Source: Georgenia faecalis (lineage in GTDB: Bacteria; Actinomycetota; Actinomycetes; Actinomycetales; Actinomycetaceae). From it: 64,000 nt of DNA. The notes below the pieces were generated by a model. It made no database searches and was not told the origin of the DNA. It worked only from the letters and a program-made list of their open reading frames with translations. A program made the position numbers and the translations under genes. The stretch is taken from contig NZ_CP033325.1 of assembly GCF_003710105.1 (NCBI RefSeq), positions 2,418,001 to 2,482,000 of the forward strand. The letters run 5' to 3'. Of this stretch, positions 52,704 through 62,035 are shown piece after piece; the stretch's first letter is position 1, and each line of letters opens with the position of its first letter.

Positions 52704-53063
52704 ATGCTGCTCCGCGTCGATCCCGCCTCACCCCTGCCGCTCTTCGAGCAGCTCGCCACCCAGGTACGTGCCGGCGTCGTCGCCGGCACCCTCACCAGCG
52801 GCGAGCGCCTGCCGTCGGCGCGCGACCTCGCCGAGTCGCTCGACATCAACCCGCACACCGTCCTGCACGCCTACCAGCTGCTCCGCGACGAAGGGCTGCT
52901 CGAGCTGCGCCGCGGGCGCGGCGCCGTCGTCACCGCGCGGGGCGCCGAGTACTACGCGCCGCTGGTGGGCGCGCTCGAGAACGTCCGACGCGAGGCCGCC
53001 GCCCTCGGGCTCCCGCTGTCCGCGGTCGCCGCCATGCTGAGCTCCACGGAGGAGAACCGATGA
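52704..53063 (+). CDS. YtrA-type GntR regulator
   Basis: A short GntR regulator of 119 aa with an N-terminal winged HTH only: PLPLFEQLATQVRAGVVAGTLTSGERLPSARDLAESLDINPHTVLHAYQLL and RRGRGAVVTARG. A short C-terminal helix completes it, as in the YtrA subfamily, which controls neighbouring membrane-protein genes. The stop overlaps the next gene's ATG by four bases. The small ligand, if any, is unknown. Confidence 0.9.
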   Translation: MLLRVDPASPLPLFEQLATQVRAGVVAGTLTSGERLPSARDLAESLDINPHTVLHAYQLLRDEGLLELRRGRGAVVTARGAEYYAPLVGALENVRREAAALGLPLSAVAAMLSSTEENR

Positions 53064-54058
53064 GCACCACACCCCTTCCCCACCGCCGCCGCGCCTGGCT
53101 GCTCGGCGTCGTCGTCCCCGCCGCCATCACCGCGGCGGCGTGGGCCGCCATCGCCGCTCTCGTGCCACGGCTGCCCGACCCGGTCGCCGTCCACTGGGGC
53201 CTGGACGGCGTCGACCGCACGGGAACCGTCGGCGAGCTCATCGCCCCGATGGCCGTCATCGGCGGGCTCTCCCTCGTCGTCCTGGGCGCGTTCGCGGTGC
53301 TCACCGGGCGCCAGGCCATCAACCGGCGGATGGTCCTCGGCCTCGCGGTCGCTCTCGCGACGCTGTTCGCGGGGATGGCGCTCACCACCGTCCTCGTCCA
53401 GGTCGACGTCCCGACGGCCACCGAGGCCGCCTCCCCCGACACCGGGATGACGCTCACCCTCCTCGCCGCCGTCGCCCTCGGCGCCCTGGCGGGCGCGCTC
53501 GCCGGAAGCGACCCGGCCCAGCCCGCCACCGGCGCGCTGCCCGCCGGAGTCCCGACCGCCGATCTGCCCGAGGGGCAGCGCGCGGTGTGGGTGCGCAGCG
53601 TCTCCGGGATCGGCACGACCACCACCTGGGTGCTCGCCCTCGCCGCGGGCGCGCTCGGCATCGGCGTGTGGCTCCTCACCGACACCGTGCTCCTCGTCGT
53701 CACGCTCGCGCCGGTGGTGGTGCTCATGCTCACGATGACCACCTGGCAGGTCCAGGTCGACGCGCGGGGCCTCACCGCACGCGGCGCCCTCGGCTGGCCG
53801 CGGCATCACGTACCCGCCTCCGAGGTCGAGCGCGCCGACGTCACCCAGGTCCGGCCGTTCGCGGAGTTCGGCGGCTGGGGGCTGCGCACGGCGGTGTCCG
53901 GGACGGTCGGCATCGTCGTCCGCAAGGGCGAGGCGATCGCCGTCGAGCAGACCGGTGGGCGCCGCCTTGTCGTCACGGTGGACGACGCCGCGACCGGCGC
54001 CGCGCTGCTCAACACCTTCGCGGAGCGGACCCGGCAGGAGGCGCACAGCCAGCGCTGA
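53060..54058 (+). CDS. DUF1648 membrane protein
   Basis: A 332-aa membrane protein. The N-terminal DUF1648-like part has VPRLPDPVAVHWGLDGVDRTG between two membrane segments, a signature seen in SdpI-like and related proteins. About six hydrophobic segments are visible, followed by a soluble C-terminal beta-rich domain from about 225. It overlaps the YtrA-type regulator by four bases, so the two are an operon. SdpI members act in immunity or signalling; this one is unassigned. Confidence 0.75.
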   Translation: MSTTPLPHRRRAWLLGVVVPAAITAAAWAAIAALVPRLPDPVAVHWGLDGVDRTGTVGELIAPMAVIGGLSLVVLGAFAVLTGRQAINRRMVLGLAVALATLFAGMALTTVLVQVDVPTATEAASPDTGMTLTLLAAVALGALAGALAGSDPAQPATGALPAGVPTADLPEGQRAVWVRSVSGIGTTTTWVLALAAGALGIGVWLLTDTVLLVVTLAPVVVLMLTMTTWQVQVDARGLTARGALGWPRHHVPASEVERADVTQVRPFAEFGGWGLRTAVSGTVGIVVRKGEAIAVEQTGGRRLVVTVDDAATGAALLNTFAERTRQEAHSQR

Positions 54059-54113
54059 TGATCGAAACGACGTAGTTTAGGCTTCAAGGACTCGTCGAGA
54101 GGAGGGCGCCGCC

Positions 54114-54161
54114 ATGAGCACGTTCGCCGCCTGCGCGTCCTCCTCCCGATCCTGTCCGTAG
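54114..54161 (+). CDS. Cys-containing leader peptide upstream of cysK
   Basis: A 15-codon [18 protein letters not shown], stop. It has a strong Shine-Dalgarno (GAGAGGAGG) six to ten bases before the ATG and ends 104 bases ahead of cysK. It contains two Cys and several Ser codons. Cysteine-rich leader peptides that attenuate sulfur genes are known in actinobacteria. The stop codon's last G starts a hairpin, as expected for ribosome-controlled attenuation. Confidence 0.6.
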   Translation: MSTFAACASSSRSCP

Positions 54162-54205
54162 AGCGCCCGGCACAAGCGTGCGGTCTCACCGCATGCCAGG
54201 CGCTC
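54161..54205 (+). promoter_or_regulatory. Hairpin in the cysK leader
   Basis: GAGCGCC (54161-54167) pairs with GGCGCTC (54199-54205), and an inner stem pairs GCGTGCGG (54176-54183) with CCGCATGC (54189-54196), with one G-U pair, around TCTCA. The outer stem begins at the leader peptide's stop codon, so a ribosome stalled or terminating there would change folding. No alternative anti-stem is proven. Confidence 0.5.
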
Positions 54206-54265
54206 CGGACCTCGGCGCGGCCCGCGCCATCGCCCCCGCGCACCACCGACCCAAGGACGGCAACC

Positions 54266-55201
54266 ATGGCCAGGATCTACGACGACGTCACCCAGCTCAT
54301 CGGGCGCACCCCCCTCGTCCGCCTCAACACCATCACCAAGGACTCGCAGGCGACCGTGCTCGCCAAGCTCGAGTTCTACAACCCCGCGAACTCCGTCAAG
54401 GACCGCATCGGCGTCGCCATCGTCGACGCCGCCGAGGCGTCGGGCGAGCTGCCGCCGGGCGGCACCATCGTCGAGGCCACCTCGGGCAACACCGGTATCG
54501 CCCTGGCCATGGTGGGAGCGGCGCGCGGCTACGACGTCGTCCTCGCCATGCCCGAGACGATGAGCAAGGAGCGCCGCGCGCTGCTGCGGGCCTACGGCGC
54601 CGAGCTCGTCCTCACCCCGGGCGCGGAGGGCATGAAGGGCGCGGTGGCCCAGGCCGAGCAGATCGTCGCCGAGCGCCCGGGCGCCATCCTCGCGCGCCAG
54701 TTCGCCAACGAGGCCAACCCGGCCATCCACCGCCGCACGACGGCGGAGGAGATCTGGGCGGACACCGACGGCGCGGTCGACGTCGTCGTCGCCGGGATCG
54801 GCACCGGTGGCACCATCACCGGCGTGGGCCAGGTGCTCCGCGAGCGCAAGCCCGACATCCGGCTCGTGGCCGTCGAGCCCGCCGAGTCCCCCATCCTCAA
54901 CGGCGGGCAGCCCGGGCCGCACAAGATCCAGGGCATCGGCGCCAACTTCGTCCCCCCGGTGCTCGACACGAGCATCTACGACGAGGTCATCGACATCGAC
55001 GCCGAGACGTCCATGGCGACGGCGCGCGAGCTCGCCACGTCCGAGGGCATCCTCGCCGGGATCTCCTCCGGGGCAGCCGTCGCCGGCGCGCTCCAGGTCG
55101 CGGCCCGTCCGGAGATGGCGGGCAAGACGATCGTCGTCGTCGTCCCCGACTTCGGCGAGCGCTACCTCACCACCCCGCTCTACGCCGAGTTCATGGACTG
55201 A
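54266..55201 (+). CDS. cysK: Cysteine synthase A
   Basis: PLP enzyme that makes cysteine from O-acetylserine and sulfide, 311 aa. The PLP lysine is in [13 protein letters not shown] (about 39-51), the [10 protein letters not shown] loop follows, and the [10 protein letters not shown] phosphate-binding loop is near residue 178. Start and length match CysK. It is followed one base later by the cysE start, so the two make an operon for cysteine synthesis, likely under control of the leader peptide upstream. Confidence 0.96.
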   Translation: MARIYDDVTQLIGRTPLVRLNTITKDSQATVLAKLEFYNPANSVKDRIGVAIVDAAEASGELPPGGTIVEATSGNTGIALAMVGAARGYDVVLAMPETMSKERRALLRAYGAELVLTPGAEGMKGAVAQAEQIVAERPGAILARQFANEANPAIHRRTTAEEIWADTDGAVDVVVAGIGTGGTITGVGQVLRERKPDIRLVAVEPAESPILNGGQPGPHKIQGIGANFVPPVLDTSIYDEVIDIDAETSMATARELATSEGILAGISSGAAVAGALQVAARPEMAGKTIVVVVPDFGERYLTTPLYAEFMD

Positions 55202-55202
55202 C

Positions 55203-55784
55203 GTGCACCACTCCCCGGTCCCCCTGCGTGACCTCCTGCGTGAGGACCTCGAGGCCGCGCGCCGCGGCGACCCCGCGGCGCGCACCAGCCTCGAGGTGGC
55301 GCTCGGCTACCCCGGTGTGCACGCCCTGTGGCTGCACCGGATCGCCCACCGGATGTGGCACGCCGGGCCAGTGCTCAAGCTGCCGGCGCGGCTCCTGTCG
55401 CAGGCCGCCCGGGCGTTCACCGGCGTGGAGATCCACCCGGGCGCGGTGCTGGGGCGCCGGCTGTTCATCGACCACGGGATGGGCGTGGTCATCGGGGAGA
55501 CGGCGGTGGTCGGCGAGGACGTCGTCATGTTCCACGGGACCACGCTCGGCGGGCGGTCGATGACCCACGGCAAGCGGCACCCGACCGTCGGCGACCGGGT
55601 CGTCATCGGGGCGGGGGCGAAGGTGCTCGGACCGGTCGTCATCGGCGACGGCGCCCGCATCGGGGCCAACGCGGTGATCGTCAAGGACGTTCCCGCCGGT
55701 GCGGTCGCCGTGGGCGTGCCGGGTGCCGTGCGCACCCGGGTCTCCGGCATCGACCCCCACGCGGACCCGGCGCTGTACATCTGA
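55203..55784 (+). CDS. cysE: Serine O-acetyltransferase
   Basis: Makes O-acetylserine, the substrate of CysK; 193 aa. The left-handed beta-helix repeats are clear: [43 protein letters not shown], then [39 protein letters not shown]. The catalytic His-Asp pair is in FIDHGMG. The N-terminal helical domain is short, as in the EpsC-like short forms. The GTG start lies directly after the cysK stop. Confidence 0.93.
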   Translation: MHHSPVPLRDLLREDLEAARRGDPAARTSLEVALGYPGVHALWLHRIAHRMWHAGPVLKLPARLLSQAARAFTGVEIHPGAVLGRRLFIDHGMGVVIGETAVVGEDVVMFHGTTLGGRSMTHGKRHPTVGDRVVIGAGAKVLGPVVIGDGARIGANAVIVKDVPAGAVAVGVPGAVRTRVSGIDPHADPALYI

Positions 55785-55799
55785 GGACGCCGGTGAGGG

Positions 55800-55930
55800 C
55801 GGGTCGCCGGCAGCGCCCCGCCGGGCTGGGTGAGCGAGGCCACCGTGGACACCCGGCCGTGCCAGGAGATCACTGACACACGGTCGGCGACCATCTCGGC
55901 GACGTAGATCTTGCCGGGCAGGCCGATCGC
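55800..55930 (-). pseudogene. Possible decayed ScyD/ScyE-like fragment
   Basis: On the minus strand about 40 residues read IGLPGKIYVAEMVADRVSVI and then a VSTVASLTQPG segment, which look like an internal blade of an NHL/ScyD-type beta-propeller protein. There is no proper start or end, and the frame runs into the antisense of cysE. It is most likely a remnant between cysE and the DNA glycosylase gene. It could also be chance. Confidence 0.3.
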
Positions 55931-55997
55931 GTGGTGGTCACCCCGGCGCACTCGCCGGCCGCCAGCCCGAGCGTGGTGCGCTCAGCGGCACGTCCCG

Positions 55998-56972
55998 TCA
56001 GCGGCGCGGCGCGCGCTGGCAGCGCGGGCACCAGTACGCGCGCCTCCCCGCCATCTCGGCGTCGACCACCGTGGCCCCGCAGACCAGGCACGGCAGACCG
56101 GTGCGGTGGTAGACGTACCAGGGCTCCTCGTCCCCGTGCCGGTGCTCGGGCCGGGTGGTGCGGATCCGTCCCACCGCCACGCCGTCGGCCATGAGGGCGG
56201 CGGTGTCCGCCCACATCTCCCGCAGCCGCGCGGCCGGGACGTCCCGGCCCAGGCGCCGGGGGTGCACGCGGGCCCGGTAGAGCACCTCGGCGCGGTAGAT
56301 GTTGCCCACCCCTGCGATGACCGCCTGGTCCATGAGGAGCTCACCCACCGGCCGCCGTCGCGCGCGGACGCCGGCGACGAACGCCTCGACGTCGCCGTCG
56401 GGGCGCAGGGGGTCCGGTCCGAGCCGTGCCTGCACCGCCGCCTTCTCCGCCGCCGTCACCACCTCGCACGCGGTGGGGCCGGTGAGGTCGGCGACGCCGT
56501 GCCGGCCCACGAGCCGCACCCGCACTGCCCCCCGCGGCTCCGGCGGCGACCACTCGTCCGGGTCGACGGCGGCTCCCCCGGGCAGCGCGCGCTCCTCCTC
56601 CGCCACCCGCCGACGGGGCGCGCCGATGGCGTGCGGGCCGGCGAAGGTGGTGTCCCCGGCGAACGTCCAGGAGCCGTACAGGCCCAGGTGCACGCGCAGC
56701 CAGCGCAGCTCGGCGTCCGGGGTGCCCGCGGCGGCGCCGGCCCCGTCGCCCGCGACGCCGGCCCCGTCGCCCGCCTCCCCCGCGGCGCCGGCATCGCCGA
56801 AGCCGAGGAAGAGCTGCTTGCCGTGCGCCTCCGTCCGCACCAGCGGGCGCCCGTCGAGCTGCGCCGCCCCCGCAGCGAACCGCCCCTGGGGCGAGCTCAC
56901 GCCCAGGTGCTGGCCGCCGAAGAGCTCGACGAACGCCAGCGCGAGCCGGTGGACGGTGTGGCCCTCAGGCAT
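55998..56972 (-). CDS. Nei/Fpg-family DNA glycosylase
   Basis: A 324-aa base-excision-repair enzyme. It starts MPEGHTVHRLA, with the catalytic P2 and E3 after removal of Met, as in Nei-type endonuclease VIII. The helix-two-turn-helix region is near GELLMDQAVIAGVGNIYRAEVLYRA, and the C-terminal zinc finger has CLVCG and CPRCQ. An Ala/Gly-rich insert at about 60-85 is unusual. The start overlaps the next gene by eight bases, so it forms a repair operon with the alkyltransferase-like gene. Confidence 0.92.
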   Translation of the reverse strand: MPEGHTVHRLALAFVELFGGQHLGVSSPQGRFAAGAAQLDGRPLVRTEAHGKQLFLGFGDAGAAGEAGDGAGVAGDGAGAAAGTPDAELRWLRVHLGLYGSWTFAGDTTFAGPHAIGAPRRRVAEEERALPGGAAVDPDEWSPPEPRGAVRVRLVGRHGVADLTGPTACEVVTAAEKAAVQARLGPDPLRPDGDVEAFVAGVRARRRPVGELLMDQAVIAGVGNIYRAEVLYRARVHPRRLGRDVPAARLREMWADTAALMADGVAVGRIRTTRPEHRHGDEEPWYVYHRTGLPCLVCGATVVDAEMAGRRAYWCPRCQRAPRR

Positions 56973-57294
56973 GGTCCTCCTCCTCCACGGGGTCCCACAG
57001 CGCGCGGGCCAGGTCGACACGGCTGCCGTCGGCGACGAGCGGCGTGCCCTCGGCGCGGTACCGCGTGGCCGCCCGCTCACGCAGGGCGGGCGGGAGGCTG
57101 CCGTCGGCCCGGACGACGCGCCACCAGGGCACCTCCGCACCCACCCGGGCCATGATCGAACCCACGTGCCGGGCTCCGCCGCGCCCCGTGCTCCCGCGCA
57201 CCGCCTCGGCCACGAGCCCGTAGGTCGTCGCCCGCCCGGGCGGCACGCGGTCGACGACGTCGAGCACGTGCTCGGTGAGGTCGGACGTGGTCAC
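56965..57294 (-). CDS. Alkyltransferase-like (ATL) protein
   Basis: A 109-aa homologue of O6-methylguanine-DNA methyltransferase in which the active-site PCHRV is replaced by PWWRVVRADG, as in ATL proteins. It keeps the helix-turn-helix VPPGRATTYGLVAEAVRG and would bind O6-alkylguanine without removing it, flagging the lesion for nucleotide excision repair. The GTG at 57292-57294 is the best start. It shares an operon with the Nei-type glycosylase. Confidence 0.88.
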   Translation of the reverse strand: MTTSDLTEHVLDVVDRVPPGRATTYGLVAEAVRGSTGRGGARHVGSIMARVGAEVPWWRVVRADGSLPPALRERAATRYRAEGTPLVADGSRVDLARALWDPVEEEDHA

Positions 57295-57373
57295 CGGACC
57301 ATGATCGACGCCGCGGGCGGGCGGCGCCACCGCCGTCGGCCGCCCAGCCGCGGCCCGTAGGATCGGTGCCGAG

Positions 57374-58072
57374 ATGAGCGACCACGTCACGCCCCCCGCC
57401 CCCGCGAGCACCGGAGGCTGCGCCCACTGCGACTCCTCGGTGCCCCACGAGCACACCGACATCCGGGAGCTGGTGGTCGCTGCCCGCGAGCGCGCCGCCC
57501 GCACGGCCTCCATCACCGCTGCCGTCGCCGCGGCGGTCCTCGCTGTCGCGCTCGTCGCCGGGACCCTCACCGCCGGGATCGGCCTGAGCCTGGCCGTGAC
57601 CGGGGCGACCGTGGCGGGCTGGGCCGTCGTCGCCGGCCTCGGCGTCCTCGTCGCGGGTGCCCTGCAGGCCCGCGGCGGTGAGGCCACCGCCGTGGTGACC
57701 GCCTCGCTCACGACCGCGGCCCTGGCGCCCCTCGCGGCCCTCGCGGTCTCCTTCGTCCTGCCCGCCGGCGCCGCCGCGGGGACGCACCTGGCGCTGGCCG
57801 CCGTCGCCGGCGCCTCGTGGCTCGGCTGCACCGCCGTCAGCGAGGTGCTGCGCGCGCGGACCTGGCGTCGCCTCCTCGTCAGCGCCGGGGGCGAGGCCGC
57901 GCGCGCCCAGGTCCTCGCCGGGGAGGAGCCGCTCGGCGGGCACGGGCGCTGGCTCGCCCAGGGCGCCGTCATGGCCCTCGCCGTCGCCGCCCTGGCCGTC
58001 GTGCCCCTGCTCGTCGTCGTCCTCGTCCCCCTCGCGGTGGCCGTCGCGGCCCTCACCGGCCGACGCCGCTGA
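57374..58072 (+). CDS. Hypothetical membrane protein
   Basis: A 232-aa protein of unknown function. It has an N-terminal soluble part with CAHC and an HEHTD stretch (residues about 15-28), which could bind a metal, followed by four to five hydrophobic segments from about 46 to the end. I do not recognise the family. It lies alone between the ATL gene and the Eis-like gene. Confidence 0.7.
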   Translation: MSDHVTPPAPASTGGCAHCDSSVPHEHTDIRELVVAARERAARTASITAAVAAAVLAVALVAGTLTAGIGLSLAVTGATVAGWAVVAGLGVLVAGALQARGGEATAVVTASLTTAALAPLAALAVSFVLPAGAAAGTHLALAAVAGASWLGCTAVSEVLRARTWRRLLVSAGGEAARAQVLAGEEPLGGHGRWLAQGAVMALAVAALAVVPLLVVVLVPLAVAVAALTGRRR

Positions 58073-58128
58073 CGGCGCACCGGTAAAGCGTTGGCCAGGC
58101 ACCGGGCGCGGCTGACATCCTCGTCGGC

Positions 58129-59430
58129 ATGACCTCCCACCCCACCGTCGACGGCGCCGTCGTCACCACGCCCGTGCCCGACGGCTACCGCCTGGCCGAG
58201 CTCGACACCGTCGCCGACCGCGACGCGATCATCGACCTCGACCGTTGGGCGTTCGCCTTCGACATCGCCCCCGAGGACCGCTCGGCGGTCGTGTGGGACC
58301 TGGAGCCCGGGCGGGTCGTCGGCGTGTGGGACGAGCGGGACCCCGGCGCGCGCCGCCTCGCCGCGGTGCACGCCTCCTACGCGTTCGCGCTGCCGGTCCC
58401 CGGCGGTGCGCGGCTGCCCACCGCCGGCCTCACGTGGGTGGGCGTCCACCCCGGGCACCGCCGCCGGGGCCTGGCGCGGGCGATGCTCACCACTCACCTC
58501 GAGCGCTCCATCGCCCGCGGGGAGGTCCTCTCGGCCCTCAACGCCGCGGAGGTGGGCATCTACGGCCGCTACGGGTACGGCATCGCCACGCAGGGCCTCA
58601 AGCTCACCCTCGGCCGCGGCGCCGAGCTGCGCGAGGTCCCGGGCAGCGCCGACCTCGTCGTCGAGCTCGACACCCTCGACCCCGCCCGGCACGGCGACCT
58701 CGTCCAGCGGGTGCACACCGCGGTGGACCGCCCCGGGTGGATCACCCGGGACACCGACGCGCTGCGCGCGTCCCACCTCGTCGACTGGCCGTCCGCGCGC
58801 CGCGACGCCGAGCTCCTGCGCATCGCCGTCGTCCGGACGGCGGACGGCGAGCCGCGCGGCTACGCCCTGTTCCGGCGCAGCGAGAAGTGGTCGCCGACGA
58901 ACGTCGCGGAGGGGACAGTGCGCGTCCGCGAGGCCGTCGCGCTCGACCCCGCCTCGGCGCGGGCGCTGTGGGGCACGCTCACCGACCTCGACCTCATGGC
59001 GAGCGTGGAGACCCCGTGGCTCGCCCCCGACGACGCCCTCGTCCACCAGCTCAGCGACCTGCGCGCCGCGAAGCCCACGATGGTCGACGACGTGTGGATC
59101 CGCGTGCTCGACGTGCCCGCCGCCCTCGCGGCGCGGCGCTACCCGAGCACGGTCGACGTCGTCCTCGCGGTGCAGGACGACCTGCGGGCCGCCAACACCG
59201 GCCACTGGCACCTGCGCGGCGGCCCGGAGGGCGCCGAGGTGGAGCGGACCGACGCGCCGGCGCACCTGGCCCTCGACGTCGCCGACCTCGGCGCCGCGTA
59301 CCTGGGCGGCACGTCGCTCGGAGCGCTCGCCAACGCGGGCCGCGTGCGCGAGCTCGTCCCGGGGGCCCTGGCGCCGGCGTCGGCCGCGTTCGGCTGGACC
59401 GTGGAGCCCGCGACGAGCTGGGGCTTCTAG
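58129..59430 (+). CDS. Eis-like GNAT acetyltransferase
   Basis: A 433-aa acetyltransferase of the Eis type. It has two GNAT lobes and an SCP2-like C-terminal domain. The acetyl-CoA loop is LTWVGVHPGHRRRGLARAML (about 103-122), and the chain ends in Phe, whose carboxylate is the catalytic base in Eis. Family members acetylate amines such as aminoglycosides; the physiological substrate is not known. Length, fold order and the terminal Phe fit the family. Confidence 0.88.
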   Translation: MTSHPTVDGAVVTTPVPDGYRLAELDTVADRDAIIDLDRWAFAFDIAPEDRSAVVWDLEPGRVVGVWDERDPGARRLAAVHASYAFALPVPGGARLPTAGLTWVGVHPGHRRRGLARAMLTTHLERSIARGEVLSALNAAEVGIYGRYGYGIATQGLKLTLGRGAELREVPGSADLVVELDTLDPARHGDLVQRVHTAVDRPGWITRDTDALRASHLVDWPSARRDAELLRIAVVRTADGEPRGYALFRRSEKWSPTNVAEGTVRVREAVALDPASARALWGTLTDLDLMASVETPWLAPDDALVHQLSDLRAAKPTMVDDVWIRVLDVPAALAARRYPSTVDVVLAVQDDLRAANTGHWHLRGGPEGAEVERTDAPAHLALDVADLGAAYLGGTSLGALANAGRVRELVPGALAPASAAFGWTVEPATSWGF

Positions 59431-59448
59431 CCGAGCGGCGGGGGCTCG

Positions 59449-59898
59449 CTAGCGGCCGGCCTCGTACGCCGCCACCTGGTCGATCCGGCGCTGGTGGCGC
59501 GGGTCGCCGCTGAACGGCTCGGCGAGGAACGTCTCCACCAGGGCGATCGCCTCGTCGACCGAGTGCTGGCGCGCCCCGAGCGAGACGACGTTGGCGTCGT
59601 TGTGCGCGCGGGCCAGGCGCGCGGTCTCCTCGTTCCAGGCGAGGGCCGCGCGCACGCCGGGCACCTTGTTCGCGGCGATCTGCTCGCCGTTGCCCGAGCC
59701 GCCGATGACGATCGCCAGCGCGCCCGGGTCCGCGACCACGGCCTCCCCGGCGGCGATGCAGAACGACGGGTAGTCGTCCTGCGCGTCGTAGGTGGCGGCG
59801 CCGTGGTCGACGACGTCGTGCCCCGCGGCCGCGAGGTGCTCGACGAGGGCGGCCTTGAGCTCGAACCCGGCGTGGTCGGCAGCGATGTGGATGCGCAT
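59449..59898 (-). CDS. rpiB: Ribose-5-phosphate isomerase B
   Basis: Interconverts ribose-5-phosphate and ribulose-5-phosphate, 149 aa. The N-terminal MRIHIAADHAGFELKAAL and the IVIGGSGNGEQIAANKVPGVRAAL loop, in which Glu replaces the Cys of E. coli RpiB, match the actinobacterial form. The end HQRRIDQVAAYEAGR is typical. The ATG at 59896-59898 is divergent from the M13 peptidase gene. Confidence 0.94.
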   Translation of the reverse strand: MRIHIAADHAGFELKAALVEHLAAAGHDVVDHGAATYDAQDDYPSFCIAAGEAVVADPGALAIVIGGSGNGEQIAANKVPGVRAALAWNEETARLARAHNDANVVSLGARQHSVDEAIALVETFLAEPFSGDPRHQRRIDQVAAYEAGR

Positions 59899-59974
59899 GC
59901 CCCCATCCTGCCGTGCGAGACCGCTCCCTGCCGAGCGCTGGTTCCTCGCGCGGGCGGGCGCGTATGTTCGGACG

Positions 59975-61981
59975 ATGACCCACGACACCACCACCACGGG
60001 TGCCCCCATGAGCGCCGAGGCCGCGATGGACCGGACGGTCCGGCCCCAGGACGACCTCTACCGCTTCATCAACGGGACGTACATCCGCGAGCACACGATC
60101 CCCGCCGACCGCGCCCGCGACGGGGCCTTCATGGTCCTGCGCGACCTGTCCGAGCAGCGCGTGCGCGACATCATCACCGACGCCGCCGCCGACGACGCCG
60201 TCACTGGTGAGGCCAAGCAGATCGGGGACCTGTACGCCTCCTTCATGGCCGAGGAGCGCATCGAGGCCCTCGGCACGGGCCCCCTCCAGCCGGACCTCGA
60301 GCTCGTCACCGCCGCGCTCGACAAGGACGCCCTGGCGCGCGCCATGGGCTCGCTGTGGACGACCGGCGTGGGCGGTGCGGCCGCCCTGTTCGTCGACAAC
60401 GACTTCAACGACCCGGACCGGTACACGGTCTTCCTCTGGCAGGGCGGGCTCGGCCTGCCCGACGAGTCCTACTACCGCGAGGACGCGCACGCGCAGACGC
60501 GCGTGGCCTACGTCGCGCACGTGGCCGCCATGCTGGCGCTCTCCGGCCTCGTCACGGAGGACGAGGCGATGGGCGCGGCGGAGCGGGTCATGGCGGTCGA
60601 GACCCGGCTGGCCGCGGGCCACTGGGACAAGGTGAAGTCCCGCGAGGCCGACCTCATCAACAACCCCCGCACGTGGGCCGAGGTGGTCGAGTCCGCCCCC
60701 GGGTTCCCCTGGGACCTTTGGCGGGAGTCGATGGACCTGCCCGACGGCGCCGCCGACCAGGCCATCGTCGGCATGCCGTCCTACCTCACCCACCTCGCCG
60801 CGGCGTGGGAGGAGCTCGACGTCGACTCGCTGCGCATGTGGCTGCTGTGGCACGTCGTCTCCGCCCGCGCCCCGTACCTGCCGGCCGCGTTCGTCGAGGA
60901 GCACTTCGACTTCTACGGCCGCACGCTCACCGGTGCGCCCGAGCTGCGGGAGCGCTGGAAGCGCGGAGTCGCGCTCGTCGAGGGCGCGATGGGCGAGGCG
61001 GTCGGGAAGATCTACGTCGAGCGGCACTTCCCGCCCGAGCACAAGGCCCGCATGCGCGAGCTCGTCGACAACCTCATCGAGGCCTACCGGGAGTCCATCA
61101 CCGGGCTGGACTGGATGGGCGAGGAGACGAAGCGGCGGGCGCTGGACAAGCTCGAGGCCTTCACCCCGAAGATCGGCTACCCGGACCGGTGGCGCGACTA
61201 CTCCGCGCTGGAGACCGACCCGGCCGACCTCCTCGGCAACATGCGCCGGGCCGAGAACTTCGAGACCCAGCGCAACCTCGCCAAGCTCGGGGAGCCGGTG
61301 GACCGCGACGAGTGGTTCATGCCCCCGCAGATGGTCAACGCCTACTACAACCCGACGATGAACGAGATCGTCTTCCCGGCGGCGATCCTCCAGCCCCCGT
61401 TCTTCGACGCCGAGGCCGACGACGCCTGGAACTACGGCGGGATCGGCGCGGTCATCGGCCACGAGATCGGTCACGGCTTCGACGACCAGGGCAGCAAGTA
61501 CGACGGCACCGGCCGGCTCCAGGACTGGTGGACCGAGCAGGACCGGGCGGAGTTCGAGTCGCGCACCCGCGCACTCATCGCCCAGTACGACGCGTTCTCG
61601 CCGGCCCAGCTGGACGGGTCGCACCACGTCAACGGGGCGCTCACCATCGGGGAGAACATCGGCGACCTCGGCGGTCTCGCGATCGCCATCACGGCGTACG
61701 AGATCGCCCTGCGCAAGCGGGGACTGTCCGGGCTGGACGAGGCACCCGTCGTCGACGGCCTCACCGGCCTGCAGCGGATCTTCTACTCGTGGGGCCGCGT
61801 CTGGCAGCAGAAGGCCCGCGACGCCGAGGTGATCCGGCTGCTGTCGATCGACCCGCACTCCCCCAACGAGTTCCGCTGCAACGGCGTGGTCCGCAACCTC
61901 GACACGTTCGTCGAGGCATTCGACGTCCAGCCGAGCGACGCGCTGTACCTGCCGCCGGAGGAGCGCGTGCGCATCTGGTGA
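59975..61981 (+). CDS. M13-family zinc metallopeptidase (PepO-like)
   Basis: A 668-aa neprilysin-type endopeptidase. The zinc motif HEIGHGFDDQG is near residue 496, with the third ligand Glu in ENIGDLGG; the substrate-binding NAYYNPTMNEIVFPAAILQPPFF segment precedes it. There is no signal peptide, so it is likely cytoplasmic, like PepO of bacteria. The ATG at 59975 is used; the upstream frame is shadow coding. Confidence 0.94.
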   Translation: MTHDTTTTGAPMSAEAAMDRTVRPQDDLYRFINGTYIREHTIPADRARDGAFMVLRDLSEQRVRDIITDAAADDAVTGEAKQIGDLYASFMAEERIEALGTGPLQPDLELVTAALDKDALARAMGSLWTTGVGGAAALFVDNDFNDPDRYTVFLWQGGLGLPDESYYREDAHAQTRVAYVAHVAAMLALSGLVTEDEAMGAAERVMAVETRLAAGHWDKVKSREADLINNPRTWAEVVESAPGFPWDLWRESMDLPDGAADQAIVGMPSYLTHLAAAWEELDVDSLRMWLLWHVVSARAPYLPAAFVEEHFDFYGRTLTGAPELRERWKRGVALVEGAMGEAVGKIYVERHFPPEHKARMRELVDNLIEAYRESITGLDWMGEETKRRALDKLEAFTPKIGYPDRWRDYSALETDPADLLGNMRRAENFETQRNLAKLGEPVDRDEWFMPPQMVNAYYNPTMNEIVFPAAILQPPFFDAEADDAWNYGGIGAVIGHEIGHGFDDQGSKYDGTGRLQDWWTEQDRAEFESRTRALIAQYDAFSPAQLDGSHHVNGALTIGENIGDLGGLAIAITAYEIALRKRGLSGLDEAPVVDGLTGLQRIFYSWGRVWQQKARDAEVIRLLSIDPHSPNEFRCNGVVRNLDTFVEAFDVQPSDALYLPPEERVRIW

Positions 61982-62035
61982 CCGGGCCGGTGAGCATCAG
62001 CCCTCGGTGATCAGCCCTGCCGAGCTCGCCGGTTC

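Noticed and set aside
59051..61858. 935-aa minus-strand ORF opposite the M13 peptidase
   Set aside because: The plus strand has the full M13 zinc site; this frame has no recognisable protein.
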